Origin: Macrotis lagotis
Taxonomy: Eukaryota > Chordata > Mammalia > Peramelemorphia > Peramelidae
Reading direction: 5' to 3'
Assembly (NCBI RefSeq): GCF_037893015.1
Contig: NC_133659.1
Location: forward strand, 11,425,885 to 11,489,884
Length of the DNA stretch: 64,000 nucleotides
In this document: positions 12,750 to 23,529 of the stretch, piece by piece
Layout of the letters: every line of letters starts with the position of its first letter
Position numbering within the stretch: position 1 is the stretch's first letter
Program-made: the position numbers and the translations under genes
Notes under the pieces: generated by a model
Told to the model about the DNA's origin: nothing
Seen by the model: the letters and a program-made list of their open reading frames with translations, nothing else
Database searches by the model: none

Positions 12750-12985
12750 TCTAGTATGTCATTGCTACTGAGTTATTTCAGTTGTGTCCAACTCTTCCTG
12801 ACCATGTTTTAGGGTTTTCTTATACTGGAGCAGTTTGCTCTTCTCTTCTCCAGCTCATTTGGCAGATGAATAACTGAGGTAAACAGTGAAGAGACTTGCC
12901 CAGGGTCACACAGCTTTTAAGCGTCTAAGGTTAGATTTGAACTAAGGAAGAGAAGTCTTCCTGATTTCAAGCCAATTAAACTGTC
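12750..12985 (-). mobile_element. MAR1-type SINE, minus strand
   Basis: 'gttatttcagttgtgtccaactcttcctgacc', 'gggttttcttatactggagc', 'cagggtcacacagctttt', 'ggaagagaagtcttcctgatttc'. It is nearly full length, 350 bp from an opposite-strand copy. Confidence 0.82.
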
Positions 12986-13342
12986 CTAAAATGTTATCAG
13001 ACTTATTCTAATTCCACCTGTTTTTCCATTCTCTGGATGCTGTCCAGTTTTCTTCTCAAAATGTGGCACCAAGAGCCCAACCTAGTCCTCTCGAGTGGTC
13101 TAAGCAGGGCAAAGCATCTCAAGATACTGTGATTGCCTTCCTCATCCTCATGCTATACTTCTCTTAATACAGTTTAGGAGAGTTTTTGACTTTTTGGCTA
13201 TATCATCACATCAGCCTATGACTCAAACTGAACCTGCAATCCAACCCCAGGTCTTTTTCAGAGTTCTCATCTAGTTACACTTGCCTCATCTTATACTTGT
13301 GTGTACTATTTTTTAAAACTTGAATAAATTGTTGAATGTAAG

Positions 13343-13344
<2 letters not shown>

Positions 13345-13405
<61 letters not shown>
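13345..13405. repeat. (TC)n(TG)n compound microsatellite
   Basis: An uninterrupted TC run passes directly into a TG run at about 13378. Confidence 0.95.
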
Positions 13406-13407
<2 letters not shown>

Positions 13408-14061
13408 AGGGAATTTATCTCACTTGCAATCTCTCTTTCTGGGGAGGCTGAAACCATTGGATCTGACGAGTTCTGGGAATTCTGAGCAGCTGTGAGTTTG
13501 AAAATCAGGAGGTAAAGAGTCCATCCCGACCAGACTGAATCTTAGGGAATGGGAAACCCCAAGGATTCCCATGGAGAAGAGAACTACCCAGGGTCAGAAA
13601 CAGAGCAAGTCAAAGCTTTTGTGTCCAACATCATTGGATGTGGGCACACAAGGGACTGCTGGGCTTCTAGTCTGAATGAGATTAAGACTACCAAAAAAAA
13701 TCTCTATCAAATTACTTTTAATTAAATCCAGCACATTATTGTATACTATCAAGGTCTCCTGGCATCCATATTCCATGTTTTTCATTTTCCTCATTTGATT
13801 GTTTGGTTAATATTCCATCTTTTGCACAGTGACTGACTAGTATCTTATAGCTGAAGCCACAGAAGCTAGGGACTTGCGTCAGTCATTGCCCTGTACCTTT
13901 AATCAAGGTCCGACCAGGATTTAGTTCTGAAAGAAGCTTCACTTCTCAGGAGGAGAAGTTCCTCAATTCTCACATTCCTACATTCATTGCCCCCACCTTT
14001 ACTATTGCAAATTATGGTAAAGCTACCTTTGGCTCTAGTCTAGGATTTTTCCTTTGAAGAT

Positions 14062-14130
14062 GGTGTGGATGTGTGTATGTGTGTGTCTGTCTGTATAAGT
14101 GTGTGTGTGTGTGTGTGTGTGTGATGTGTA
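14062..14130. repeat. (GT)n microsatellite, interrupted
   Basis: GT repeats broken by single A and C substitutions. The purest part is 14098-14123. Confidence 0.92.
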
Positions 14131-14701
14131 TTTTTATGTAGTAAATTGAGACTCAGTATCTCAGTAAATCAAGACAAGTTTTTGCCCATTCAGAAAGGGA
14201 ATACTAAGCACAGGAGCATACTCCAACTATACTGGGATATAAACAGTTCTTACAGTGTGGTTAATTAGCCACTACACATTTCTCCTCCACTGAATAGAGA
14301 CTAGTTAAATGACAAACACCATCTTCTTTCTAGCAGCCTTACTTTCTCTGATGCCACCATTCCCTTGGTGCCAAGCCTGGCAGGTTGAATCTGTGCTCCC
14401 TGGAAGTAGCTTGGCATTTAGAATTAGAAGACTGGTGTTGAAGCTAAGACCTGTTTTCAAAACCTGCCTCAGCCTGGCAGTAAGTGTCTATGGTTGGATT
14501 TGAAATCAGGAAGCTCAGTGTGCAATGGTGCCACTTGGCTGCCCTGGTATTTTCCAACTCTAGATGTATCTTCCATATGGCAAGCTTCTGCCACCATGAT
14601 TTCAGTGTAGAGAAGAGTCATCCCTCTCTACTCCTCACTCAAATCATAGGAACAACACTGATTTAGATTCCATTGACTAAAGTGAAATTGGTCTCATTTC
14701 C

Positions 14702-14768
14702 ATTATTATTATTATTATTATTATTAGTAGTAGTAGTAGTAGTAGTAATTGTTTATTATTATTATTAG
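14702..14768. repeat. (ATT)n(AGT)n trinucleotide microsatellite
   Basis: ATT units, then seven or so AGT units, then a return to ATT units. Confidence 0.92.
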
Positions 14769-15289
14769 ATTGAGGATGGGACCAGCTAAATGCCAAGAGT
14801 CACCTCAGTTCTGAGATTCTGTGATTCTAGGTGTCAGATCTATCTTCTGACTCAGAATCCAGTGCTCTGGCCATGCCCCCCACTGCTGCTCATCCTCTGC
14901 ATATATTCCCTTCCAAAAGCTGGTGAGACCATTAATGTTGCAGGATCGTTAACATGTGAATGCTTCTATCTCCTGCCCTGAAATGCCCACTGGAGCTCCC
15001 CAGGCCAACAAATTCATGGAATAATTGCCAACTTTCCACTTCTTAGAGGGTACCAGATGACTTTCTTTACTGGAAATGGTTTTGTTTATCTGGAAGTGAG
15101 TTCTATGATGTTTTGTGGACAATAGCAAATAACAGCTATTAGAAAAAGACCAGAAAGCCAGAGTGGGGAGATTTGCATGCATTTCTTTCTGGAAGTTTCC
15201 TTTATTTGTGGGTTCACTGGATCACCAATGCAAAGAGCCTTGAGCTCCTGGTCCAGGGATGTCAAATCATAGACTATACCTATAGCAAA

Positions 15290-15475
15290 GTATAATGGAA
15301 AGAGCTACTGGTTCTGGAGTCAGAGTCCTAAGTTCAAATCTCTCCTTTTTTACTATATAACTTTGGGTAAGTCACTTCACCTTGGACCTCAAAGGCCCAT
15401 CTCTAAAATGAAAGAAAAAAAATGAAGAAATTTGAATTTGATGATCTCTGGGGATCTATGACCCCATGATAGTAG
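15290..15475 (+). mobile_element. MIR/SINE-core fragment, plus strand
   Basis: 'ctggttctggagtcagag', 'aagttcaaatctctcc', 'actttgggtaagtcacttcacc', ending 'gatgatctctggggatctatga'. Typical of old MIR-core SINEs of this genome. Confidence 0.65.
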
Positions 15476-15614
15476 GAAGAGATTGTAGATCTTTATCTTG
15501 TCTGAAGTGCTTTTATTTTATTTAAATTTTAATCACTTTTTATTAGGGTTAATTACAGTTATCTACCAGATAGATTCTAAGAACAGGATGAATGTGAAAA
15601 CAAAGAAATGACAT

Positions 15615-16065
15615 TTCAATTGAATTGGAAACTATTCATAACCCCCATAACCTCCAAGATCAAACACAGAATGTTCTGTTTGACCTTCAAAGTCCTTCAT
15701 CACTTAGGCTTCTCCTCCCTGTCCAGTCTCCTTCCCAGTCCCAGACTCTTCCATCCAGTGATACCAGTTCACTCTTCCTCTCTCCCTCTGGGTACTTTCC
15801 CTCCTCTCCCTCCACTCTCACCTATTGACCTCCTTGACTTCTTTATGCCCCAAATTATCGCACTTTCCCCTCTTTTCTCCAGGGTCTTCCTTCCCTTCAT
15901 TATTTCCTGTTTCTCCTGCCTCTAAGGCACTTTGTAAATAGGTTTGCAAGTGGTCTTCCCCATGAGACTGAGCTCTCTGAGGGCAAGGCCTGTCTTTGTA
16001 TCTCCAGTACTTAGCAATAACTTACCCATAGTAGGCACTTAAGAAATGTTGGCTGATTGATTGAT
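15615..16065 (+). mobile_element. L2-type LINE 3' end, plus strand
   Basis: 'gaccttcaaagtccttcatcac', a pyrimidine-rich middle, then 'gagactgagctctctgagggcaaggcc' and 'gtatctccagtacttagcaataa', 'agtaggcacttaagaaatgttgg', ending in gatt repeats. This is the diagnostic L2 terminus. A 105-codon open frame (15608-15925) lies wholly inside it and is not a gene. Confidence 0.85.
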
Positions 16066-16612
16066 TGATTGAGAGTGATTTCTGTAAAACGGAGGGGTGA
16101 GATAGCAGAGCAGCTTACTGGTTCCCACCCTCAGGAGCCATGGGTTCTCTCACAGCTAAAGGGACGTGGGTGCTGCTGCCACAGCAGAAATCTCTCTTCA
16201 AAGTCTGAGCTGGCTGTGGGAAGTCCTCCCTCCCACGTTTTACTACCAGACCCCTTCCTTGCACAGAACTGCCCACCCCCATCTTGCAGCAAGCTTTGGC
16301 CAAGGGAAGACGCACAGGGCTCGAAGGCTCCCATCTTCGTAGAAGAGGAAATTCGCTTCTCAGCATTTAGAGAGAGATGGTCAGCCAATCCCCAGGCTGA
16401 AGGGCAGCCCAGCAGGCTGGAAGGGATTTCCCCACTGGTTTAGCTGCTGTGCAGACTCCTCATGGGGAGGAAGAAAAGCTAACCACCTTTCTTCACCTAG
16501 GAAAGGGAGATAACAATACTTACACTATTAGCTTTCAAGTTGGGAGGTTAAATATGTTTTTGAATATATTCGCATAATTTATATATTATATAATATAGAA
16601 CGACATACAGAT
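16066..16612. other. Intergenic, GC-richer, unrecognised
   Basis: 16080-16450 is noticeably GC-richer than its surroundings and is open in several frames on both strands (up to 124 codons, 16069-16443). No domain, signal or family resemblance is visible, so no gene is called. Confidence 0.35.
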
Positions 16613-16742
16613 TCATTCTCATTCTCTCTCTTTCTCTCTGTCTCTCTCTCTCTTTGTCTCTCTCTCTCTCTCCTCCCCTTCCCTCCCTCTCTCCCTCTCT
16701 TTCTCTGTTTAATCTTCACAATAATCTTGGGAGGGGATACAA

Positions 16743-16782
<40 letters not shown>

Positions 16783-17210
16783 ATCTATCTATCTCTGTAT
16801 CTATTTCTCTATATCTCTATGTATCATCTATTTGTTTGTCTATCTTTCTGTTTATCTATCTATCTATCTATCATCTGTGTATCTATCATCTGTCTGTCTA
16901 TCAATCATCTATCCATCTGTCTGTCTGTCCATCTGTTCATCTATCCATCCATCTATCCATAGATCCATCTCTCTCTCTCTCTCTCTTTCTCTCTCATAAT
17001 CTTCACAATAATCCTAGGAGGGAGGGGGTAGCTAGGTGGCACAGTGAATAGAGCACTGGCCCTGAAGTCAGGAGGACCTGGGTTCAAATCTGAACTTAGA
17101 CACAATAATTACCTAGCTGTGTGACCTTGGGCTAGTCACTTAACTCCACATTGCCTTACAAAAGAAACAAACAAAGAAACAAAAAAAATAACCCTGGGAG
17201 GAAGACACAA

Positions 17211-17261
<51 letters not shown>

Positions 17262-17265
17262 ATCC
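16613..17265. repeat. Compound (TC)n / (TATC)n microsatellite array, tandemly duplicated
   Basis: Two units with the same order. Unit one: TC tract 16613-16707, 'aatcttcacaataatcttgggagg', TATC tract from 16743. Unit two: TC tract 16967-16996, 'aatcttcacaataatcctaggagg', then (beyond an inserted SINE) 'ccctgggaggaagacacaata' and a TATC tract 17211-17261. The linker looks like a MIR 3' piece. Confidence 0.8.
17026..17188 (+). mobile_element. Marsupial SINE, plus strand, inside the duplicated microsatellite unit
   Basis: Head 'gtagctaggtggcacagtgaatagagcactgg', B box 'gggttcaaatc', A-rich (aaac)n tail. The flanks 'aataatcctaggaggga' and 'aataaccctgggagga' look like a diverged target-site duplication, so it inserted into the second unit after the tandem duplication. 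Confidence 0.88.
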
Positions 17266-17934
17266 ATTTGACCATCTCAATCTGAAATATAATACTATAT
17301 ATGTATATTTATATATAATATGACAATTATTAATAGAATAATTATTTTCCATATTTCTTCTCATCTTCTATTTAACCTGTTCAAAGAGAAAAGGCCCTGG
17401 AACAAATCATTCTTCTGTTATTTTTCTTGCACATTTAATGCTCTGTGGCTTCCTACACAGCTGCCTGATATAGTTGCTTTTGGTAATTGAATAAAAGTAT
17501 AGGGAGACTATTCCATTTTCACCTCTGCCAGATGTCCAGAAGCAGGCAGGATGATAAGGCTGATTTGGACCTCTTCTTGGTCCCACATGGGTTAGTTTTT
17601 TCCTACTAAATCTATATTATGAAAACTTTCCTTTCCAAACAGTTTGGAGATGATGAGTATGTGGTCTGGAGACATCTAGTAAAATGTGTATGACATCAGT
17701 GGGGGAAAAGCATCATTAAAGCTTATGAATCAGGGAGGTGTCTAACAAATTATGGGTAGCAGTTTTGTCAGAGATGCCACTTTGGTTTCCCTAACTTATT
17801 TTTTTAAATTCTCAAGCCTACTTCAAAGTATTTGTAGTTTGGGGATATCATTTCTGAATTTTTTTCTGAAAGACAGTGACCTATGTGTCTGGTATTTCAA
17901 GATACTTAGTAGGTGCTAAATTTTTAGAACCTGC
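17266..17934. other. Intergenic, nothing recognised
   Basis: No repeat family or gene identified. Confidence 0.4.
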
Positions 17935-18065
17935 TGTTCAGCTTTGGCTATTTCCTCATCTCATGTTTCCTCTTCTGTCAAATGGGCTGATGACAGTACC
18001 TCCCTCTCAGGGTTGTTGGGACGATCAAATGAAAGTATCTTTGTCAAGGGCTTTGCCAATTTTCA
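17935..18065 (+). mobile_element. MIR fragment, plus strand
   Basis: 'tttcctcttctgtcaaatgggctgatgacagtacctccctctcagggttgttggg' is a clear MIR core-to-3' segment. Confidence 0.75.
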
Positions 18066-18430
18066 AGTGCCATGCAGGCTGTCCCAAAACTCTTCATGCA
18101 GTTTTATGTGTTAATAACTTCACAAATATAAAGGCTTCAAACGTACAAAACCAGTATTTGAAAGATTAATTATTTAAAACCTTAAAATATTTGTATCTCT
18201 TATTAAACTTTGGCACAACCATCTTCTTGTGGTATGCATCACTCTAGTAGATATGCAAACATAAAAAACTTTCATCAGCTGCTGCTCAGTTATTGAAAGG
18301 ATCATGTTGGTAATCTTAGCCTTAAGTCATGCAAAGAAGGAGGTTTTGATGCCTTCAGAACAGTTTTGATCTGACTCCACAAGAAGATGTCTAACAAATG
18401 TAGATCAGGTAATGAAGGCCACCCAAAGGC
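18066..18430 (-). mobile_element. Tc1/mariner-like DNA transposon fossil
   Basis: On the minus strand, codons from 18427 down to 18302 read WPSLPDL-HLLDIFLW then SQIKTVLKASKPPSLHDL and a stop. This resembles the W-P-x-x-SPDL-x-x-DFFLW...K...PP-x-L-x-x-L signature at the C-terminal end of mariner-type transposases, where the third catalytic acidic residue lies. Further on, past a frameshift, QQLMKVFYVCISTRVMH (18232-18290) fits the family's final 'yR-x-x-x-C' segment. The plus-strand edge 'gctgtcccaaaactcttcatgcagttt' at about 18070 looks like a terminal inverted repeat. No intact transposase. The upstream end is not found. Confidence 0.6.
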
Positions 18431-19629
18431 TCTCTGATTTCTGTTTTGTCACTAACATGGATAAATGGGTTCACTGCTGTTTGCTATATGTATTGCATTG
18501 TGGAACTACCTGGAAGAGAATCAGACCTTCGAACATGCCCAAGCACCCACATATGCACCTACCTCTGTCTATATACACATTTAAGTATATTAATGTGTAG
18601 TTTGCTGCCTTCCTTTCCCATTAAAGAATAGCAATCAGGAATACAATTGAACCTAAAAATTACTCCCCCCAGACTAATAATACTGAAGAGAGCAGACAGA
18701 TAAACTTTGTCGCCTGATACTCCTCTCCTCAGACAAGAACAGAACACTATCTCCTATGCCAGGCACCAAAGACTCCCTTAGGAAAGGGTTGGGGGTGGGG
18801 GGTGGGGAGTGGAGACTTAAGAGGAATCTATTTTTGCCTCCCTTCAAATCTAATCTGCTTGACCCCTATGGGCATAAATAATCTACAGAGGACAAAAAAA
18901 CAAAAACAAAAAAAAACCCCCAAACAAACAAAAAACCGCAACCATTCCTAGTAAATTAATGTGATGTTGCCCATGTAGAGCCTTTTAATTCCACTCCTGT
19001 ATCTTTGCTATGTCATAGACTCCAATCACTTTACATTCAACAAAACCAGAGACCTAGTGTCAGCCTTGACTATGACTTTGGGAAGTGCTATCTATATGCT
19101 ACAAAAGAATTTCTCTTGGCTTTTAACTTGTTCATTATGTGTTCTGAGAACATCTATCAAAACTTTTTCTCCTTTTTGACAGGAAAGTGTTGATCTTTCT
19201 GTAGCTGCCTTGGGCTGACGTGTTTCATTAATGTTGTATGAGTTTCTGTTAGAATACTTTTTAAATGTCTTTGTCAGAAGTGTACATTAAGACTCTTTAT
19301 GTAGGTGTTAATTACTTTAAATGTTCTTTCCATTGAGCTTTTATTTCAGGAAAAGTAAGTCTATTATCATATATAGCCACAGTTTCCTAGTTTTAATACT
19401 CATGTCTCATCATCATTATCATCGCATTCTCATGTCATCTTGGCTACTATTTTTCTATGTCTAATGGTCTAAGGACTGTTGCATAGATGGGCAGAATGAC
19501 TGTCTTTCATAACTGAATAAAAATATTAGGATGTAAGCTCATCTTCATTAGGATGCTCAGTCACAGAAGGAGGTTTGAATCTCATCTTGCTCCCACATGA
19601 AAATATTTTATTCAATGCATTCTTTGTAC
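18431..19629. other. Intergenic, nothing firm
   Basis: The first part may continue the transposon fossil, but no further transposase text is readable. A G-rich tract (gggttgggggtggggggtgggg) lies at 18787-18808. The rest is unrecognised. Confidence 0.4.
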
Positions 19630-19882
19630 TATGAGGCACCACAGTAGATAGACTTCCAGTCCTAGAGTCAGGAAGATATCTTCTTGAGTACAAATACTGC
19701 CTCAGACACTAGAGGTGTGATGCTGGGCAAGTCACTTCACCTTGTTTACCTCAGTTTCCTCCTCTGTAAAATGAACTGGAGAAGGAAACAACAAATTACT
19801 CCACTATCTTTGCCAAAAAAGTCCCAAATGGGATCCTAGAGAGGTGGATACAACTGAAATGACTGAACAACAAAACCAAATG
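19630..19882 (+). mobile_element. MAR1-type SINE, plus strand
   Basis: 'aggcaccacagtagatagactt', 'tgatgctgggcaagtcacttcacc', 'cctcagtttcctcctctgtaaaatg', 'ggatacaactgaaatgactgaacaac'. Its 3' part forms one arm of the inverted repeat with 20965-21045. Confidence 0.85.
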
Positions 19883-20085
19883 TAGCTATGAGAATTTGGT
19901 ATACTGACATCTATTGAAAGCATTGCTTTACAAACCCAACCAAAAACCCACCAAGAATCTCTAACCTGCCATTGCTAACCCTTCTTAAGAGGCGCCAGTG
20001 CTGAGCTTCCAAGTTCCAATATATCCATATTAGAGATGGAGGGAGGGTCCAGAGGACATCCTCAAGAGTTTGGGAGAATTAGGTT
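19820..20085 (+). repeat. Duplicated segment, copy 1 (inverted arm plus direct unit)
   Basis: 19820-19897 (MAR1 tail plus 'ccaaatgtagctatgagaatttgg') recurs as its reverse complement at about 20965-21045. 19900-20085 recurs in the same orientation at about 21065-21256, sharing 'ttgccattgctaacccttcttaagaggc' and 'tagagatggagggagg'. Confidence 0.85.
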
Positions 20086-20964
20086 TCCTATTAACAAACA
20101 AGGCACAGGAAGTCAGTGCTTTTGACAGTGTTGGTAGAGCACAAAGACTAAGAGATTCTTGGATGGACAGTCATGTCCCTCCCTGACCAGGTTCAGTTTG
20201 CCTTTCTTTTCTTAATCCATTTCCTTTCATTGAATCTCTTCCCTAGCTAGAGTGAACTAAACACAATTTCCCAATCCCAGTCCATATGTGCCCACTTCAT
20301 TCATTCACCCATCCATTCATTCACAAATGGGCTCCTGCCCTTTGGGAGCCAATGTTCTAATAGGTGAGATGAGACCTACAAAATTAAGTATAATAAGTAC
20401 AAATTAGAGATTGAATGAGGGAGAGGGAATGGGTGGGAGAACCTGAAAGGGCTCTACCAAAGGCTGAGGAGGTGAATGCTTTAGACTGATATTTAAAATG
20501 AATTCAACCAGAGGTTTCAAAGGTGCTGTGCCACCTGAGTTGAGTTGTGGAAGGATCAAAGGTCTTTTCTGAATCACTCAGTGACTAGTGACTTCTTCTG
20601 AAAAAAAAATTCTATTTATAAATCTTCTATTTATACACACTTGAGGTCCTTTCTCAAACTAAATTGCCAAACATTCAAGTTTTAACTGCAGAGAGGGCTA
20701 TTCTATGGCCAGTCACATTGTTTGAATGCCAGATGTATGTTTGCCAAAAAGACTCTTTTATGGAAAACTCACACAAGGCAAGGGCTTCCATGGAGGTCAG
20801 AAGAGTGATACAAAGATGCTCTCAAGGTCTCTCCGAAGAACTCTGGCATTGATTGTGCAACATGAGAGGTGCAGGACTATCTAATTTGGTGTGATCTAGG
20901 AGCAAAGTGGAACTGCAGTAACTTAATAGTAACATGAGATGCACACATTTAGAGACATCTCCAC
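20086..20964. other. Interval between the duplicated segments
   Basis: 20290-20420 resembles the old 'cattcattcacaaa...ctgccctttgggagcc' interspersed repeat. A 62-codon open frame at 20664-20852 has no recognisable content. Nothing else is seen. Confidence 0.4.
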
Positions 20965-21256
20965 TCCAAATTCTCATAGCTACATTTGGTTTTGTTGTTC
21001 AGTCATTTCAGTTGTATCTGACTCTTTAGGATCCCATTTGGGACTATTTGTACACAACCTGTGGTAGAGCCTCGGTGTGCTGACATCTTTTAAAAGCATT
21101 TACTTTACAAAACAAATCAAAAAGCCCACTAAGGATCCTCCAACTTGCCATTGCTAACCCTTCTTAAGAGGCACCAGAGCAGAGCTTCCACATTCCAGTG
21201 TTATGTTAGAGATGGAGGGAGGATCCAAAGAACACGCTCAAGAGCCTTCCAAACTC
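20965..21256. repeat. Duplicated segment, copy 2 (inverted arm plus direct unit)
   Basis: Begins with the reverse complement of 19820-19897, including the MAR1 tail 'gttgttcagtcatttcagttgtatctgactc', and continues with the direct copy 'gtgctgacatcttttaaaagcatttactttac' through 'tccaaagaacacgctcaagagcc'. Both parts are closely similar to copy 1. Confidence 0.85.
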
Positions 21257-22439
21257 TTGTTGGTCTGATCAGCCATGGTCAGCCATGTTGGACCTTTATT
21301 TCTCCCAAAGTGATGCCATTTTGGTCTTCTTTGAGAACAAAAATCAACAACTCACCAGTTCCACCATTTATTTATTTGTATAATGCTTTTTTTTTCACTC
21401 CAGGAGAAGGTTAACTTTTTGGGAAGAGTTTAAATTGTTTGGTTTTTATAGTCCCGGCATTAGCACATACTTAGCCTGCCACAAAAAAAAGCTTGTGAAG
21501 TTATATAACTATAGATAGACCTTTACTCAGCCTTCAGACTCCAGGTCCCATGCTCTTCCCTTTGCACCACCCCCTTTTTCCATCAGACTGCATCACTCAA
21601 GACTCAGTGATTCTGGGAAATCTCTTTTCAGAGAAACTTGCATGTGTGAGGTCAGCTCTTGAGGTAAGTTTGTGACGTAGCCATGCACAACTGGGACATG
21701 TGCTAAAATCTCAGAGTGAGGAGGGACCTTAGAAGCCATCCAGTCTGACTTATACCTAAACAAGATTCCCTTCTATGATAGACATGTAATTAATTGGTCA
21801 TCTAGCCTGTCCTTGGAAGCTTCCATGGACAGGGAACTCACCAACTCAGAGGTTTTCCCTAATAAGTATATCCTCCTTTCTGGTATAGATCTCTGTCCCT
21901 GCCTCTCCCCGCTCTTCTTTCAAAGTCTTTATCTGGGAAACAAAGAGAAAAGTACTCCTTCACTTCTGTGGTTCACATTGGGGCTTGGGTGTTTGACAAC
22001 TTATGATTTCCTTCCTGTATTCTGGTAGGGTGTCACTGACTGCAGTTGCCTGGGGTGTTAGAAACAACTTTTTGTATGGTCTAAATTGCTAGATCTTGCT
22101 GGACCTTCTTTCAAGTGAACTAGGAACTAGGAACCATGATTCCTTTAGTTCTGAAGATGAAAACTGCATGAGAATTCTCCAGATTGGGGAAAACCCACTA
22201 CTTCCCAGGATAGACCATGATGCTTTTGGATATTTAATTTTTCCTCAATGATCAAAAATGTATTTTTCTCTCTCCCACCTTTCATTTTTTCTTTGCCAAA
22301 AAAGAAAAACAATACAAAACCCTTTTTAGAATATGTGTAATCAACAACAACAAAAAAAAGACCCATACTGGCTAGGTTTCTCTCCGGGAGATGGGGATTA
22401 TGTTCCATTATTCATTCTCTGGACTCGCAAGTGGTTATT
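21257..22439. other. Intergenic, partly CR1/L3-like
   Basis: Apart from the CR1-like piece at 21690-21905 nothing is recognised. Confidence 0.4.
21690..21905 (-). mobile_element. CR1/L3-type LINE fragment
   Basis: 'gaggagggaccttagaagccatccagtctgac', 'ggtcatctagcctgtccttggaagcttccatggacagggaactcacc' is the well-known old CR1/L3 text ('aagacctccagggatggggaactcac'). Strand and family are by recall. Confidence 0.6.
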
Positions 22440-22720
22440 GTATTGATTGAAGCTATTTTAAGTCTTTCAAATTTGTTTTACTTTGCAGTGTTTTTTTGTT
22501 TAAGCTGTTCTCTAGGCTCTGCTCCCTTTCCTCTGAATCAGTTCATACAAGTCTTTCAAGGTTTCTCTGAAACCAATCCCCTCATTATTTTTACAGCTTA
22601 ATAATATTCCATTATATTAATATATTCTAATTTGTTTAACTGCCCAATTCTTTGTCCATAAAAGGGCTGCTATAAATATTTTTTGCACATATGGGTTTTT
22701 CCCTCTTTCTTTTTCTTCTT
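22440..22720 (-). mobile_element. L1 3' fragment, minus strand
   Basis: 'cagcttaataatattccattatatt', 'ctaatttgtttaactgccc', 'gggctgctataaatattttttgcacatatgggt': complement of the L1 ORF2 end, as in 7500-7700. Confidence 0.75.
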
Positions 22721-23132
22721 TCTCTCTCTTTTTTGGTTTCTTTGAATAGCTCTAATTTTTAAGAAGCTTTTCCTTTCATTCGGGATATAATGGTAAATAT
22801 TTAACAATCAACTTTAAGATCAATATGTATTGTTAACATTTTCTCCATCACTTTAAGTCTAGAAAAATCAACAAAACAATGCATCAAGTCTTGAGTTGTG
22901 TTATCATTTCCAAGATACATGTTTACACTGATCATTTAATAATAGGCTCTCTAAGCAGTCAGAGCTGGAGATGGCCCCAGCACATTCCTGCACAAATCTC
23001 CATCTCCTTCTCTGGTTCCTTCTACCAATAGCTACCAGGTCTATTCTCTGAGTCAAAAAGAGCAAGTTCATGACTTTTCTCTCTCTTTTCTAAAAATGCC
23101 TTTTATTATGAATTTAATAATCAACAAGAACA
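22721..23132. other. Intergenic, nothing recognised
   Basis: No repeat or gene identified. Confidence 0.4.
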
Positions 23133-23142
23133 TGGACATTTC

Positions 23143-23290
23143 TTTTTTTTTTTTTGGCAAGGCAATGGGGTTAAGTGACTTGCCCAAGATCACACAGCTA
23201 GGCAATTATTAAGTATTCAAGGTGGGATTTGAACTCAGGTCCTCCTGACTCCAGGGTCAGTGCTCTATCCACTGCACATCTAGCTGCCCT
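23143..23290 (-). mobile_element. Marsupial SINE, minus strand
   Basis: Poly-T, the shared core and a head complement with a small deletion near the end ('actgcacatctagctgccc'). The flanks share tggacatttc at 23133-23142 and 23297-23306. Confidence 0.88.
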
Positions 23291-23355
23291 GAAACCTGGA
23301 CATTTCAATAGACAAAGGTTCCAAAAAAGATTGGATGTGGAACTGCCAACTTTTT

Positions 23356-23513
23356 CTTTTTTAGGTTTTTTTTTTTGTAAGGCAAATGGGGTTAAGTGGC
23401 TTGCCCAAGGCCACACAGCTAGGTAATTATTAAGTGTCTGAGACCAGATTTGAACCCAGGTACTCCTGACTCCAGGGCTGGTGCTTTATCCACTGTGCCA
23501 CCTAGCCACCCCT
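23356..23513 (-). mobile_element. Marsupial SINE, minus strand
   Basis: Second copy 66 bp after the previous one. Flanking duplication gaactgccaacttttt / gaactgccacattttt at 23340-23355 and 23514-23529, with two differences. Confidence 0.92.
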
Positions 23514-23529
23514 GAACTGCCACATTTTT

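Larger units (their letters stand above)
12986..15289. other. Intergenic with three microsatellites
   Basis: Outside the tracts at 13345, 14062 and 14702 nothing is recognised. Short open frames here are chance or run through the microsatellites. Confidence 0.4.

Noticed and set aside
15608..15925. 105-codon proline- and leucine-rich plus-strand frame
   Set aside because: Lies entirely inside an L2 LINE 3' end.
16069..16443. 124-codon plus-strand frame with two overlapping minus-strand frames
   Set aside because: The region is GC-richer, which makes stops rarer on both strands. No domain, no homologue recognised, no splice context.
16654..17051. Long Ser-Ile-Tyr-Leu repeat frames
   Set aside because: Translations of the TATC and TC microsatellites.
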